DNA of 64,000 bases, taken from positions 1,492,434,179-1,492,498,178 of the forward strand of contig NC_056745.1 of NCBI RefSeq assembly GCF_019279795.1, written 5' to 3'. This DNA comes from Protopterus annectens (taxonomy: Eukaryota > Chordata > Ceratodontiformes > Protopteridae). Positions 23,791-35,335 of the stretch are shown here, piece after piece. A program made the translations under genes and the position numbers. The stretch's first letter is position 1; each line of letters begins with the position of its first letter. The notes beneath the pieces are model-generated. The model had not been told where the DNA came from. It ran no database searches and saw only the letters and a list, made by a program, of their open reading frames with translations.

Positions 23791-24739
23791 TTAAACACCC
23801 CCTACTAAAGTTGTTAAGGTCTGGTGTAGAACCAGGCAGTAAAATCCACCAGTACTCACCAGCAAATGACAGCAACAGAAATAAGAGTTGTTTCTGCTTA
23901 CTGTCTGGTAATGTGTCCCCGGCTTCCTCAAATTAACTTAGCTGCTATAATGGCATTTATTAGCATCCATTTTCTGAACTACACAAACTGTGAAATTCAA
24001 ATGTGTTATATTATTAGTGACTTCAAGCCTCAGTGGTCTGTCCAAAAACACAGATTTTATGAGGAACACATCAAAACATATGAAGCAATAATCGGGACGT
24101 AATGCAAAAATCCAGACTATTGAGAGGTAGGCAAGTGTAAATGTAGTGGACTGCATTACACTTTGACAGTGTCCACTTTGAAAGCTGACAAAACACGTGT
24201 TTTTTTCCCCCTTTAACCAGCAGTGTGTGGAGCAGATAAAACTCAATGCACTACAAAGAGTTACGATCAGATTATGGATCACAACCTTAAATTATGTTTT
24301 GTCAACATGGATGTCAGGATTCACCTGTCGAGGTGAACTTTGACATCTGTGTCTCAAACACATAATCAGGTTATGATCAGGGACCTGGTCTGTATTTTGC
24401 ACCCAGTCCTCCAGGCCGTACCTGTCTTATCCTCAAAGTATTAAATGTACACTGATGACTGGACACTAGCCTGCAGATATTAACATTACTTACATTACTG
24501 TGTGCACTTTTAGAGCTTTAAAATAATATCAACTGCTTTTTTCAAGACTAAGTGTGTTTCTTCATTTGTTTTATGTGTGTTGTGGTGCTCTGTCATTTTG
24601 TATCTCTTACTGTAAATGTGTTCTTTTTTAATGTTAATTTTTAGCTTTGTGCATCATTATTAAATGTTTTAGAAAATTAAATCACATTTAGACAAAAACT
24701 TTTCGGGTTAGTAGGTTTATTTTGCTCATATGTTTTGGT
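23791..24739. other. No gene seen
   Basis: AT-rich unique-looking sequence without a supported gene. Confidence 0.5.
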
Positions 24740-24860
24740 GGAATTAATTATTTACTTATTTTATTTATTGACATTGGTTGACTGGGAAAGTCCGACTGTG
24801 TTAGAAACCCATTTTCAGTGGAGGCCCAGGGAGAAAAGCTCCATTCAGTAATTAACAATG
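24740..24860 (-). mobile_element. LINE-type 3' tail
   Basis: The minus strand reads GGAGCTTTTCTCCCTGGGCC, CTCCACTGAAAATGGG, then CGGACTTTCCCAGTCAACC and an A/T-rich end, the conserved 3' tail of an L2/CR1-group LINE also seen at 27660-27760 and 31625-31715 (plus strand). Going upstream on the minus strand it runs into the 77-bp satellite. Confidence 0.7.
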
Positions 24861-26540
24861 ACATGAAATGCAAATACATACATAGTATCATGTTTAAATC
24901 TGCATTGGATACAATACATAAGGTAATCGTATTAACAATGACATGAAATGACAAATAAATATAGTATCGTGTTTAAATCTGCATTGGATGCAATACATAA
25001 GGTAATCGTATTAACAATGGCATGAAATGACAAATGAATACATAGTATCGTGTTTAAATCTGCATTGGATGCAATACATAAGGTAATCGTATTAACAATG
25101 GCATGAAATGACAAATGAATACGTAGTATCGTGTTTAAATCTGCATTGGATACAATACATAAGGTAATCATATTAACAATGACATGAAATGACAGATACA
25201 TAGTATCGTGTTTAAATCTGCATTGGATGCAATACATAAGGTAATCATATTAACAATGGCATGAAATGACAAATGAATACATAGTATCGTGTTTAAATCT
25301 GCATTGGATACAATACATAAAGTAATCGTATTAACAATGGCATGAAATCACAAATGAATACATAGTATCATGTTTAAATCTGCATTGGATACAATACATA
25401 AGGTAATCGTATTAACAATGACATGAAATGACAAATACATAGTATCGTGTTTAAATCTGCATTGGATACAATACATAAGGTAATCGTATTAACAATGGCA
25501 TGAAATGACAAGAATACATAGTATCGTGTTTAAATCTGCATTGAATACAATACATAAGGTAATCGTATTAACAATGACATGAAATGACAAATACATAGTA
25601 TCGTGTTTAAATCTGCATTGGATGCAATATATAAGGTAATCGTATTAACAATGACAAATGAATACATAGTATCGTGTTTAAATCTGCATTGGATACAATA
25701 CATAAGGTAATCGTATTAACAATGGCATGAAATGACGAATACATAGTATCGTGTTTAAATCTGCATTGGATACAATGCATAAGGTAATCGTATTAACAAT
25801 GACATGAAATGACAAATACATAGTATCGTGTTTAAATCTGCATTGGATACAATGCATGAGGTAATCGTATTAACAATGACATGAAATGACAAATACATAG
25901 TATCGTGTTTAAATCTGCATTGGATACAATACATAAGGTAATCGTATTAACAATGGCATGAAATGACAAATGAATACATAGTATGTGTTTAAATCTGCAT
26001 TGGATACAATACATAGGGTAATCGTATTAACAATGACATGAAATGACGAATACATAGTATCGTGTTTAAATCTGCATTGGATACAATACATAAGGTAATC
26101 GTATTAACAATGGCATGAAATGACAAATGAATACATAGTATCGTGTTTAAATCTGCATTGGATACAATACATAGGGTAATCGTATTAACAATGACATGAA
26201 ATGACAAATACATAGTATCGTGTTTAACTCTGCATTGGATACAATACATAAGGTAATCGTATTAACAATGACAAATGAATACATAGTATCGTGTTTAAAT
26301 CTGCATTGGATACAATACATAAGGTAATCGTATTAACAATGACATAAAATAACAAATACATAGTATCGTGTTTAAATCTGCATTGGATGCAATACATAAG
26401 GTAATCGTATTAACAATGACAAATGAATACATAGTATCGTGTTTAAATCTGCATTGGATACAATACATAAGGTAATCGTATTAACAATGACAAATGAATA
26501 CATAGTATCGTGTTTAAATCTGCATTGGATACAATATATA
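24850..26540 (-). repeat. About 77-bp satellite, about 22 units
   Basis: The landmark taaatctgcattgga recurs about 22 times at 71-82 bp spacing with high similarity. Each unit also contains cgtattaacaatgacatgaa and gacaaatacatagtatcgtg. The piece attaacaatgacatgaaatg also stands directly at the LINE tail boundary at 24852, so the array seems to have grown out of the LINE 3' region. Minus-strand frames through it (MYCIQCRFKH...) are by-products of the repeat. There are no unique spacers, so it is not a CRISPR array. Confidence 0.95.
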
Positions 26541-26816
26541 TTTATATATATGTATTATTTTTTTTGCAGCATACAAGCAGATTGGGGTATACGTAGAAGG
26601 TTCAGGAGAGGAAGTGTAGCTGTTAGTCCAAATAAATAAGAAGTAGAATTGAAAAGAAATGTTTAGAAATGGGTAAAAGGTTTTGGGGGATATTATGGAG
26701 TGTTATATTGAGAAAAAATTATTGGGAGGGGGATATAGTAAAAGAGGGGGACAGATAATGAGGGTGAAAGGATGCATTCAGTTAGTAGAAGGTTTGAAGG
26801 GTAGGAAGAAAGATTT
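26541..26816. other. No gene seen
   Basis: A short TA-rich stretch, then purine-rich unique sequence. Confidence 0.5.
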
Positions 26817-27064
26817 TTATTTTTTATTTTAACATTTGTTGACCAGGAAAGTCCAACTATAACAAAGCCTATTTTCAGCGGAGGCCCCAGGAGAAATGCT
26901 CCAGACGCATCTCTTTGGAATGTAGGAGGAAACCAGAGCAGCCAGGGGAAACCCACTGGAAATGCAGGGAGGACATGCAGACTCCAAACAGAAGGCACCC
27001 CAGCCGAAAATTGAACTGGAGAATTTCTTGCTGTGAGGCGACAGCGTTAACCACCGCACTGCAG
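26817..27064 (-). mobile_element. V-SINE-like element
   Basis: Read on the minus strand: tRNA-like head (GCGGTGGTTAACGCTGTCGC with B-box CCAGTTCAATTTT), the V-SINE-type core (GTTTGGAGTCTGCATGTCC, CAGTGGGTTTCC, TGGTTTCCTCC), then a LINE-derived tail (CTGAAAATAGGC, GGACTTTCCTGGTCAAC). All three modules are present in order, so this is nearly full length. V-SINEs are known from fish, lungfish and other vertebrates. The tail matches the LINE tail at 24740. Confidence 0.88.
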
Positions 27065-27640
27065 TAAGAGGAGAATGGACAAAAGTAAAAAGGAAGGGGG
27101 GGTTAGTTTGCTGTGGGGCATACGCATAATTAACCCGTTAAAATGTGAATGAAGGCATAAATAAGTTTCACAAAGTTTTTTTTCTTTTCATTAAGTACCT
27201 CGCTGAATAGTGATTTTTCTTTTTTTTAGTATATTTTTAATATCATGATTTAGTTCAGGTTATGTTTAGGGGTGGATGGAACATAATTAACAGTTATGTC
27301 ATGAGTGCTCTTCAGAACTATAAAACAAAATCTTTGCACACCAGTACTAGGTATCCAGGCTAAAGAGGCCAGAGCCTGGCTAAGACGAGTTAGTATAACA
27401 AGTGTATAATGCAGTAGGGCAAAATAGCAAAGTCATATGGTAACAGTAGTACTGTTTGAGGCATAAATCCTTTGGTAGTGCTGAGCGAGCAATTATACAA
27501 TCAGCACAGCCAGATGACTTCACAATGATAAAGCTGAACATTGTACAACACTGAGAAAAAAATGGCATTGCTACAGATCCAGGCAAAAATAGATTCAGCA
27601 AAATAAAGCACTTCTTGTTTCAATGACCAAGACTCTATTT
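27065..27640. other. No gene seen
   Basis: No supported gene or repeat. Confidence 0.5.
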
Positions 27641-27860
27641 ATTTTTATTTATTTATTAATAATTAGACTCTAGCAACATTTATTTTCTTTTTTCTTTACT
27701 GGGAAAGTTTAAGTGGGCCAAGGCCACCTTTTCAGTGGAGGCCTGGGAAGAAATGCTTCAAGTGGGTAAGAAGTTATACAGATTCAAAGTGTTCAAACAC
27801 GTTAGTACAAATAACCAAAGCAGTAGTTCAAGTGTAGAAGAATACATATGTTACATAGTA
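27640..27860 (-). mobile_element. LINE-type 3' tail, second copy
   Basis: On the minus strand GCATTTCTTCCCAGGCCTCC and CCACTGAAAAGG are followed by ACTTTCCCAGTAAAG and an AAATAAAT end. Upstream is a CATTTTATGACATTGTTACT stretch, comparable with the unit boundary of the 24.85-kb satellite. Confidence 0.6.
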
Positions 27861-29986
27861 ACAATGTCATAAAATGTTTGGAAGTGTACCATCTTAGATG
27901 TAACTCTGAAAGTGGGTACTTGTACCCAGTCAGACTTTCCTCTTAAACAAATGTCAAGTAAGTAAATGTTCAGCTGAGCTTTGTGCTCTTTACCAAAATG
28001 TAAAAACTGCGCTTCCATCCTTGTATTTACATGGTTATTGAAGTATTTCATTGAAAATTTTTTGTAAAGTTCATAGTATCCTGGAAGACCAAAATACTGT
28101 ATTTGTCATAAATTACGAAACATTTTTGAGATGAAATTTTTGACTGTCTCATGTCATTGTTATCTGAATTATGTAAACCAGTATTTCTCACCATTTCTGA
28201 GATGTTTTTGTTATCCCTGCCCCGTTGTTAGTTTTTGGATCAGGAACGTCATGACTAGCAAGTGAAAATGATGAGAGTCTCAGGTTTTGGGGTGTAGAAG
28301 TAATCGCCTCTGGTTATGTGCCCGAGTACAACATGGCAGTGGCGGTACATGAACGCAATTGTATGTGGGAAAATCTGAAACTGTGATACTGCACAGCAAT
28401 TAAATATGTACGAAATCTGATCATTATTGTGGCAGATGTGCTAGTCAGTTGGTTAACAGAAATGTTTTCTGATAGTGGCATGCCTAGTGTATGTACAGAG
28501 TATTACGTTGGTCTACTCACTTAGCCCTCACGCTAGACACGCTGCACTTGAAGTCTTTTGGTTAACCAAAAATGTTTTTGTTATCCCACATTATTCCTTT
28601 TTTTGTGAACATTAAATTGCTTGCAAATACTTCCGTTCTTTAGTTGTGGTTTCTTATAGCAATTGCAACACTTCAGCTCACTTTATTTCCGTCAGAGTTT
28701 GACTTAAGCCTTACACAATTCATCTCACACAGAATGCACTGTCTCTGGTACAGGGGAGTTTGCAGTGTCAGCATCCTGTCTGGAATTGAGGGATAAAACC
28801 CAAAGTGAAAACCCAGAGAATGTGGGATCCATTAGTGACCAGTGAATTAAAGGAGCCGATGTGGGGGTGGTAGGAGTGAGTGACTGCCACCACTTTTACC
28901 CATTTTGGGGAAGTGACATGGATGAACCCACAAGTTGTACAGACCTCTAGTAGAGGTAGGGACCAGGTTAAGCAGCAGCAGGAGGTGAAGCTTGTGCATG
29001 AGTAGATGAGGTGTACCCATAACTTAGAGCAGTGAGCATGTCCTGGCTGCAGTTGCACCATATCCCAGGGGGTGGAAGACCTCTCATGGAGGACAAATAG
29101 GGTCTCTCCTTAAACAGTGAGTTGGCCATCTTTTTTTTGGGGAAGGGGGTCAGCCTGTCGCTGTGATGAATGCAGTTCCCTGGTGTGGAAGATACAGTAA
29201 TAAACAGGGTGTAGTGACAAACCTGTTTTCATGTCTAATTTGACGGTGTCACTCTGACTGAACAAGAAGGAACTGATTGCTGTCAAGTGTATTAAAAATA
29301 AGCAGCTGCATATGTTTTAAAGCATGTGTGACTATTCCCAGTTATAATGGCCTTCCTTGGTTTTGCAGAATTGTTCCTGATTGTTTTCCAAGTTCATTGA
29401 ATCCTCTGTAGTTTTCACAGATGTTCACATTCTATATTCAGTTCAAGGATGTAGCCAGGCATAGTCCTTGTATTCTACTAAGTACACCCCCCCCCCCCCC
29501 CGAGTATCATGTCAGCATGGCTTTTTTCCGGTCACATCATGTTACATCTGTCTAAATGAATTCTTTTAAAACAAAATTCAATATTGATAATATAAAACCA
29601 ATTCTAATAGTTTTTTTTGGGGGGGGGGGTTGAAAATGTTACTTACATTTATTAAGTGCTTGGGAACATCATTTTAAGAATTGTGGCCAAGGGAGTAGCA
29701 TTAAGAACTTGTGAGTACAAAGTAGAACTTGCTTGCTATATACCCCTGATTCAGTTCTACCATAACTACTGATCTGTCTTCATGACTGGACCATTTTTAA
29801 AACTCCAGTCAGACAAACAGGCATTAATTTTTACCAGTCAGGTTATGCTCCCAGCAGGGCACCTTCACTCCAGTCTATTAATGTTTTGTGATCTTGGACC
29901 AGACTCCCCTATCCTCCATTGCCACAAAGCATACTTTTTTCCAGAACTTTCAGCTGACAACTGTAATGTGTCATGCATGTTTTGCA

Positions 29987-30025
<39 letters not shown>

Positions 30026-30399
30026 TAAAATCTGATGACTTTGTTGTGATTTCTGTCAGAAAGTTGAACCATTCATATATATTTTCTTTTAAAATTCATG
30101 GAGACTCCATGCAAGCAGATGAATTAACATGAAGTGTTGCCTCTTCTAGTGAGTTTTTGTGACCAGGAAACATCTGTATTGCACATATTTGTGACAATTT
30201 GAGAAAACAGAGTATGAATACTTCATAAACCTTGGGCATCCATCTTCCAGCTTACAGAACACAGTCAGCGAGCATCATGTTGTCACGACCTCCATATAAA
30301 TGCAGCATCCTAATACCGACTACACAAAGTGCCTTATGATGATGCGCTCCATGCATCACCATGTCAACTAGTTGCTGATAAACTGCAACCATGTCTAGC
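27861..30399. other. No gene seen; C16, G10 and TA microsatellite
   Basis: The longest stretch without a supported gene. It holds a run of about 16 C near 29490, a G run near 29620 and a (TA)n microsatellite at 29990-30022. Frames here, including a 97-residue minus frame at 28768-29061, show no recognisable domain. Confidence 0.5.
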
Positions 30400-30413
30400 A
30401 CTCCTAAACTGGC

Positions 30414-30767
30414 TTGTGGAATGTTCTAGTGATTGGTGACTCTGTTAGACATACAGATTCCATGCTCACCAGGCTGGAGAAGGAAAGGGTTATAGTCAGC
30501 TGTGTCTCAGGAGCCAAGGTTCTCAACCTAACAGAGGCACCTGTGACCCTTTCCACAGTTAATGACTATGATATGAAAGTAGTCCATGTGGGAGTAAATG
30601 ACTTGGCTCGCAAAATCCTGAAGGGCGTGCAGCGAGATGTGCTGGAACTAGTTACTGAAGTATCACACAAGGGTAAGACTCTGGTTCCAAGTCGAGTCAT
30701 CTATCTACTGAGATTAATACCCTACATATATGGAAAAGATGATTGGTGTCAACATTTAAGTAACTGA
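30414..30767 (+). pseudogene. CR1-type ORF1 esterase-like domain remnant
   Basis: A 117-residue frame starts with VLVIGDSVRHTDSM, matching the GDS block of SGNH hydrolases. GAKVLNL follows, then VVHVGVNDLARK, matching the GxND block (family: VVHVGTNDL). CR1 LINE ORF1 proteins carry this esterase domain. The third block is not clear, so activity is not implied. Confidence 0.75.
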
Positions 30768-31089
30768 TGTCATTCCAGGGGGACCTAGTGTGTATCTGCT
30801 TGAGATGAAATTATCAAACCTTTGCAAAGCATGTCCTGTGTCACTCTTGCACGGCTTTCTGTACACTGGCCAAACCCTCTGCTGTTTTTTTTAATGCCAG
30901 GTTCATCTGATGACCATGCTCTCCTAAGAAAGAATTCTGTTCCACAAGTGACAACATCAAGGTGGCTCTTCTCAATGATAGGAGTGTTTAACTGCCTGAT
31001 CTCAAGGCACTTCTCCATCTGGAAAGTTCATATATGTATAGTTGCCAATACATGATTCAAATGTAAAGAAAGCTTTCCCTCCGTATCTG

Positions 31090-31200
31090 TTTTTATGCCT
31101 CCTACGCCTTAAAACTGCTGCAGTATCATGTTGTTGATCAGTGATTGTATCCCATGCCTTAAAACTGCTGCAGCATCATGAGGTTGATCAGTGATCATAT
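31090..31200. repeat. 52-bp direct duplication
   Basis: ccttaaaactgctgcagtat and its following gttgatcagtgat repeat once, about 52 bp later, inside the LINE. Confidence 0.85.
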
Positions 31201-31569
31201 CCCACCTTGACTCGTACCCTGAGACTCACAGTGAGCTTAGTGATCCAATGATCATACAAGTCTTGGGTTTCCTGGAAGGTATGCAACAGCTCACCCATTA
31301 ATCTATGGTGGCTTCAGCTGTCTCTCTACAGATTGGATCATCTACATTTCTCGTGTAGGCTATTCACATTGATTTATGTATTTGGTAAACAAACTCTCGT
31401 TGGATCAAATTATCCTTGTACCCACCAGGGAAAAAACATTCCTGACATGCTTTTCACAAACTCAACTCATGCCTGTTCTGTTCTGGCTGGTAAATTCAGA
31501 CTGCCCACTTGTGACTTGTTTATTCTTAGTATAAATCTTTATACTCTTATGTATTTCTAATCTTTAGAA

Positions 31570-31715
31570 AATTGTGTAGAAAACTTTTGGTTACTTCTGA
31601 AAATATAATATGCTCTTAAAATATTTCTTGGATTTGTAAGTGGAGCTTTTTCTATCCAGGCCTCCACTGAAAATGGAATTTTGACCCAGTGGACTTTCCT
31701 GATCAACAAATAAAC
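31570..31715 (+). mobile_element. Nested SINE/LINE 3' tail
   Basis: tatccaggcctccactgaaa, then agtggactttcctgatcaac and aaataaac match the tails at 24740 and 26820, here on the plus strand. It interrupts the LINE between endonuclease and linker. Confidence 0.65.
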
Positions 31716-31738
31716 AACTTCCTTTCCCCTGGTACTTA

Positions 31739-32110
31739 TTGTCAGTCTCTAAAAATGCCATCCTCATACAGTCATGTAACAAGACCTCTAACTTTACCCG
31801 TAATACTTCTGCAGTTGACCCCAGATATCCAGCTAGTTGCACTAAGGCTTTTTATGCCCATTCAGATAACTGCATTGATCTAGCAGACTCCATCGGAACA
31901 AAGTGTATTAGGACATTCAAAAATAAACCACCCCGGTGGTCAGCTACTATAAACAAACTTTGTAATAAGAGGAAGCAGCTCCTTAAATTACCATGTAAGA
32001 ATAGAACTCTCCAGCAAGAGAATAGAATAAAAACAAAAAAATCATTAAATAATTTGAAGGCAACTATAAGGACCAGCAAAACAATCCATGAACTTAGGCA
32101 TTTGAGGTAA
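31739..32110 (+). pseudogene. CR1-like LINE linker region
   Basis: The 123-residue frame is lysine-rich, with KPPRWSATINKLCNKRKQLL, which corresponds to the K.PW.......KR.....K region between endonuclease and reverse transcriptase in CR1/L2 LINEs. Confidence 0.6.
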
Positions 32111-32139
32111 ACGATAACTAAAAGTCCTCCAACTACATT

Positions 32140-32335
32140 ATAGCTTTAGGTTCATAGGAGGTTACTAGGGTAACAGCCCTAGGGCCTTTACAAGCCTGTC
32201 CATGTAAAAAAAAAAAAGTACCCTAATTGACCATAGTTAGATGGTCATTGTTAGAGAGATTCCATGATCAGCACCAACTACCCTATCCATGAGGGACATA
32301 GGTGCCACCCCTGGGGTCACTTAATTATTTATTAG
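32140..32335 (-). mobile_element. tRNA-SINE remnant (GGTTCATAG family)
   Basis: Begins taggttcataggaggttact, continues agggtaacagccctagggcc and tttacaagcctg, and has a later tgatcagcaccaac part. This is the inverted 3' body of the family at 39530. It interrupts the LINE. Confidence 0.6.
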
Positions 32336-32559
32336 CTACTTTAATGACCTTATTTGACAGCATTCTTCTGAGATTTTCCACAGTGGAACCATCGACTCGT
32401 AACCAAATGACGTTGAAAGCAAACTAGCAAACAAACAAGTCTGCTGCCATCTTCTCCCTTGAAGCAACTATCCTAACTCCAGTCATCCCTGAGTCACTCC
32501 TACCCCTTTACTGTTACTAAGGAACCTGTCCTTAAGGTACTTTCAAGGACCTAAAACAC

Positions 32560-33220
32560 TTTATCCATAGGTCCTGATAATGTACCAGGTTGCCTAATTA
32601 GTAGTCTCAAACACACTCTCCTTAAACTGTTTAATCTAAGCATAGCTACAGACTGCGTCCCTGAATCCGGACATACTGCTGTAATAATGCCCCTCCACAA
32701 GGGTGGACATACTACAGAGCCTAGAAACTACAGCTCTGTGTCTGGTTTGTAAAGCCATGGAGCACGTCTTCATGTCCTTCATAATTTATGATGTGAAAAA
32801 TCTCTTTAGACATGACCCACAAGGGTTTGCCTTCATAAAGGGTTGCTCATGCATTCTAAATCTTGTCAGCTTCTTTCAGACGTTCACTCAAGCAGTGGAC
32901 AGTGGACTTTCTGTTCATGGTGCCTGTATTGATCACACCAAGGTCACTGCTGCTTAGAGGCACATGAAGTTATAAGATGGATAGCCAACTGGCATAAGGA
33001 CAGTACACATATCCGTTTAAGTAAGCATTCTTCAAAGACAGAAAAGATGACCATTAGTGTCTCCTGGGGAGCTGCTTCTGTTCCCATCATGTTAAGCATC
33101 TATTTCTCTGACTTGAAAACTGTGAGCAGTGATCTATGGTTGACAAAATTTGCTGTTGACATCAAATTGAGTGCAATTGTCAAGTCCACTGTACATTTAC
33201 ATCTCTTAATAAACTAACAT
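32560..33220 (+). pseudogene. CR1-like LINE reverse transcriptase remnant
   Basis: Reading across frames shows SIGPDNVPG, VPESGHTAVIMPLHKGG, a KAMEHVF block, the HDPQGFAFIKGCSCILNLVSFF block (family: QHGFRKGRSCLTNLL) and TKFAVDIKL at the catalytic FADD site. At least four frame breaks are present. Confidence 0.7.
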
Positions 33221-33386
33221 GAGTTATCACCTGGTGTTTAGGGAATGGAACTTTACACCAAGAAGTGTAGTGTTACCCCCTTCAGGAAACATGTAATCAA
33301 TGCATCCTTCAGCACAGAGAGCTGGGCACCTGCTCCCTGTCCTTTGATCACAATCTGTCCACTGTAGTCAGGAAAGTCTTGCATAT

Positions 33387-33485
33387 TTCTCAACTAATTG
33401 CCAAAAGAAATCTTCCAAATCCAAGGAACTCATTGTTCCTTTGTATTCTGTCCTGGTCAGACCAATTACTGAATATAATACATTG
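33387..33485 (+). repeat. Left direct repeat flanking DIRS fragment 2
   Basis: About 99 bp of LINE C-terminal coding sequence (attgccaaaagaaatcttcc ... accaattactgaatataa). It recurs at 34169-34268 with about eight differences. Confidence 0.9.
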
Positions 33486-34168
33486 ATGTTCTTTGTGTTT
33501 CACTGTTGCAGTCATCACATTTGGGTTATCAGGTTGCTGTCGCTTGAGGACTGACATCAGGTCATCAGTAGTATAAAGTAAGGCAGCCGACGCCATTACA
33601 TCAGTCTTTCTTGCCGTGGAACCCGAAGCAGAAGCAGTTTGCAAGAGTGCCAGTTGGCCACTACCTGAGTTTTCATCTACCGAATTGAAGTTGAATTCTT
33701 CTAAAGTGAAGTACCCCATTGGGGATCCTTTTTTCTTGCACTAACTGATGTCAGAAAAAGCGAATTGTCTCACCTGTGGAAAGCAAATACAACACAGAGA
33801 CTTCCACTCTTACTGCATCACTTGTTTAGGCCCAGACCAAGATGTCCCCCATTTTTGCTTCTGTGCTTTGTTCAACGCCAGAACTATCCATCGTCTGGCC
33901 CTTATTGTAGCCAGATACTTTCGTTTACAGTCCTTGAATTCTGTTATGGCTTTGGTAAGCCATCCAACAGCAGATCTTCCAAAAAAAGTAAAGATAAAGA
34001 CAGAGACCACACAAGTCCAAACCTACCGATACTTCCGTTAAGCTAGTCTTCAGTCCTCCGGTACTCAATGAGGTGCTTTCGCAGCCCCTGATGCCCGATT
34101 CACTTGATTCACAGGATCCTGTCGAGTCCGGTATGGCGCAAAACTCTTCAACTAAGGATCCTGTGGTC
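33486..34168 (+). mobile_element. DIRS-like retroelement fragment 2 (terminal repeat plus start of gag; broken)
   Basis: Starts atgttctttgtgtttcactg then ttgcagtcatcacatttggg, homologous to the start of fragment 1 at 21567, and continues through the leader into the gag N-terminus (LTCGKQIQHRDFHSYCITCLGPDQD). It ends within gag. It is a broken partial copy inserted in the CR1-like LINE. Confidence 0.82.
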
Positions 34169-34268
34169 ATCTCTATCTAATTGCGAAAAGAAATCTTCCA
34201 AATCCAAGGAAGTCATTGTTCCTTTGTATTCTGTCCTAGTCAGACCAATTACTGAATATAATGCACTG
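34169..34268 (+). repeat. Right direct repeat flanking DIRS fragment 2
   Basis: Second copy of the 99-bp LINE segment. The LINE reading continues after it (VLVRPITEYNALFGLYLTKC), so the original LINE runs through one copy. Confidence 0.9.
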
Positions 34269-34894
34269 TTTGGCTTGTATCTTACTAAATGCATAAACAA
34301 ACTTGAAAACTCACTGAGGTTCCCAACAAAAAAAAAAAATTTAATTTTTTTATAATGAAGTTTTTTTTAAAAAGTGTTTTTTTAAATGTTGAGTGTTTTG
34401 CAATAGGTTACATAATTGTATGATTATTTATATAGGTTTATTTATTAAAGCATATAATTATTTATTAAAGTATATGATTTTTAAATATTTTAGATATGGT
34501 TTCTGTATAATGGTGTGATGTCATAATTGATTTTTTGAATGATTGGTCATTAATATATGAATTTAGTATTTAATGATGTTAATTGATGTTAGGCATTTGG
34601 AAGTCTGAAATGTTTTGATAACGTGAAAGCGCTCACTGTGTTTCCATTTTTGTGGCTTAATTAAACCGTCATTCATGTTTGAAGATCTGCAGTGGTGTTG
34701 CCTCCTTGTGTTTTTTGCAAAAAGTACGTTCAGTTTTGAAGGGGCACTTTATCCAGGATAGTTGTGTTTTTCATTACAAAAAGATCTCTGGTGTCAAAAG
34801 TTATGGTTATGACAGATTGCAAATCTTTCCTCTATACTGAGTATTTTATAGACTTTTGAGAGATTTTATACCTTGCTTACTGTGCCCTTGATGA

Positions 34895-35062
34895 TCCTTC
34901 AGTCTCCGACCTCCTTTTCACAATAAATCAAACACTGCAGCTAACACTAGAACAAGAGCGAGATCTCAACCTACGTCAGCAAATAAAACAAAATGGATGC
35001 ACAGGTTCATCCCCCAACATCTCCCCCAGCTCTAGAAATACATCAGCAGTTCAAGCAAAATG
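34895..35062 (+). CDS. Candidate terminal exon or unidentified coding piece
   Basis: An open frame without an ATG start reads ALDDPSVSDLLFTINQTLQL, then TLEQERDLNLRQQIKQNG and SSPNISPSSRNTSAVQAK before a stop. The composition is protein-like: acidic/Gln-rich helix, then a Ser-rich tail. A CCTTCAG that could serve as a splice acceptor precedes SPT/SDL at 34910. I do not recognise the protein. It could be a host last exon, a retroelement ORF1 end or chance. Confidence 0.25.
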
Positions 35063-35335
35063 ATTCCTTCTTGTCCTTTAGGCATAGCTTGGGTATCGGA
35101 GTGGGTACCCTTAAATTTGCACAGGGACTCATTCCTCACTGTTGCTGAAAAGGGTGGTAGAACCTGAGGGTGGTTATTGGGTGGTGTGTGTAGCCACGTG
35201 TCCAATTACTTTTGTAGATCCTGTGAGTTTTGCCAGGCTGTGTACCTTGTAGTCTAATCATGTTAAGAGGCTTCGAGTGATGACCACTGTTCTTTACTCC
35301 TGTTATTTTGTGCCATGAGGATAGTTGGTTGCTTG

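Larger units (their letters stand above)
30400..34345 (+). mobile_element. Degraded CR1-like LINE with nested insertions
   Basis: Order of parts on the plus strand: an SGNH/esterase-like ORF1 piece (30414-30767), an endonuclease end (HQGKNIPDMLFTNS, 31420-31460), a linker (31739-32110), reverse transcriptase blocks (IGPDNVPG near 32575, PLHKGG near 32695, FAVD where FADD is expected near 33150) and the C-terminal block VLVRPITEYNALFGLYL (34230-34290). This is the CR1-clade layout. Nested inside are a SINE/LINE tail at 31570-31715, a SINE at 32140-32335 and a DIRS fragment at 33486-34168. Many stops and frameshifts show it is old. Confidence 0.8.

Noticed and set aside
24932-26249. Minus-strand frames reading MYCIQCRFKH...
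   Set aside because: They are translations of the 77-bp satellite and reappear in each unit.
24850-26540. CRISPR-like regular array
   Set aside because: Whole units are tandemly repeated with no unique spacers, in vertebrate DNA and beside a LINE tail; this is a satellite.
28768-29061. 97-residue minus-strand frame
   Set aside because: No recognisable domain and irregular composition; likely a chance frame.
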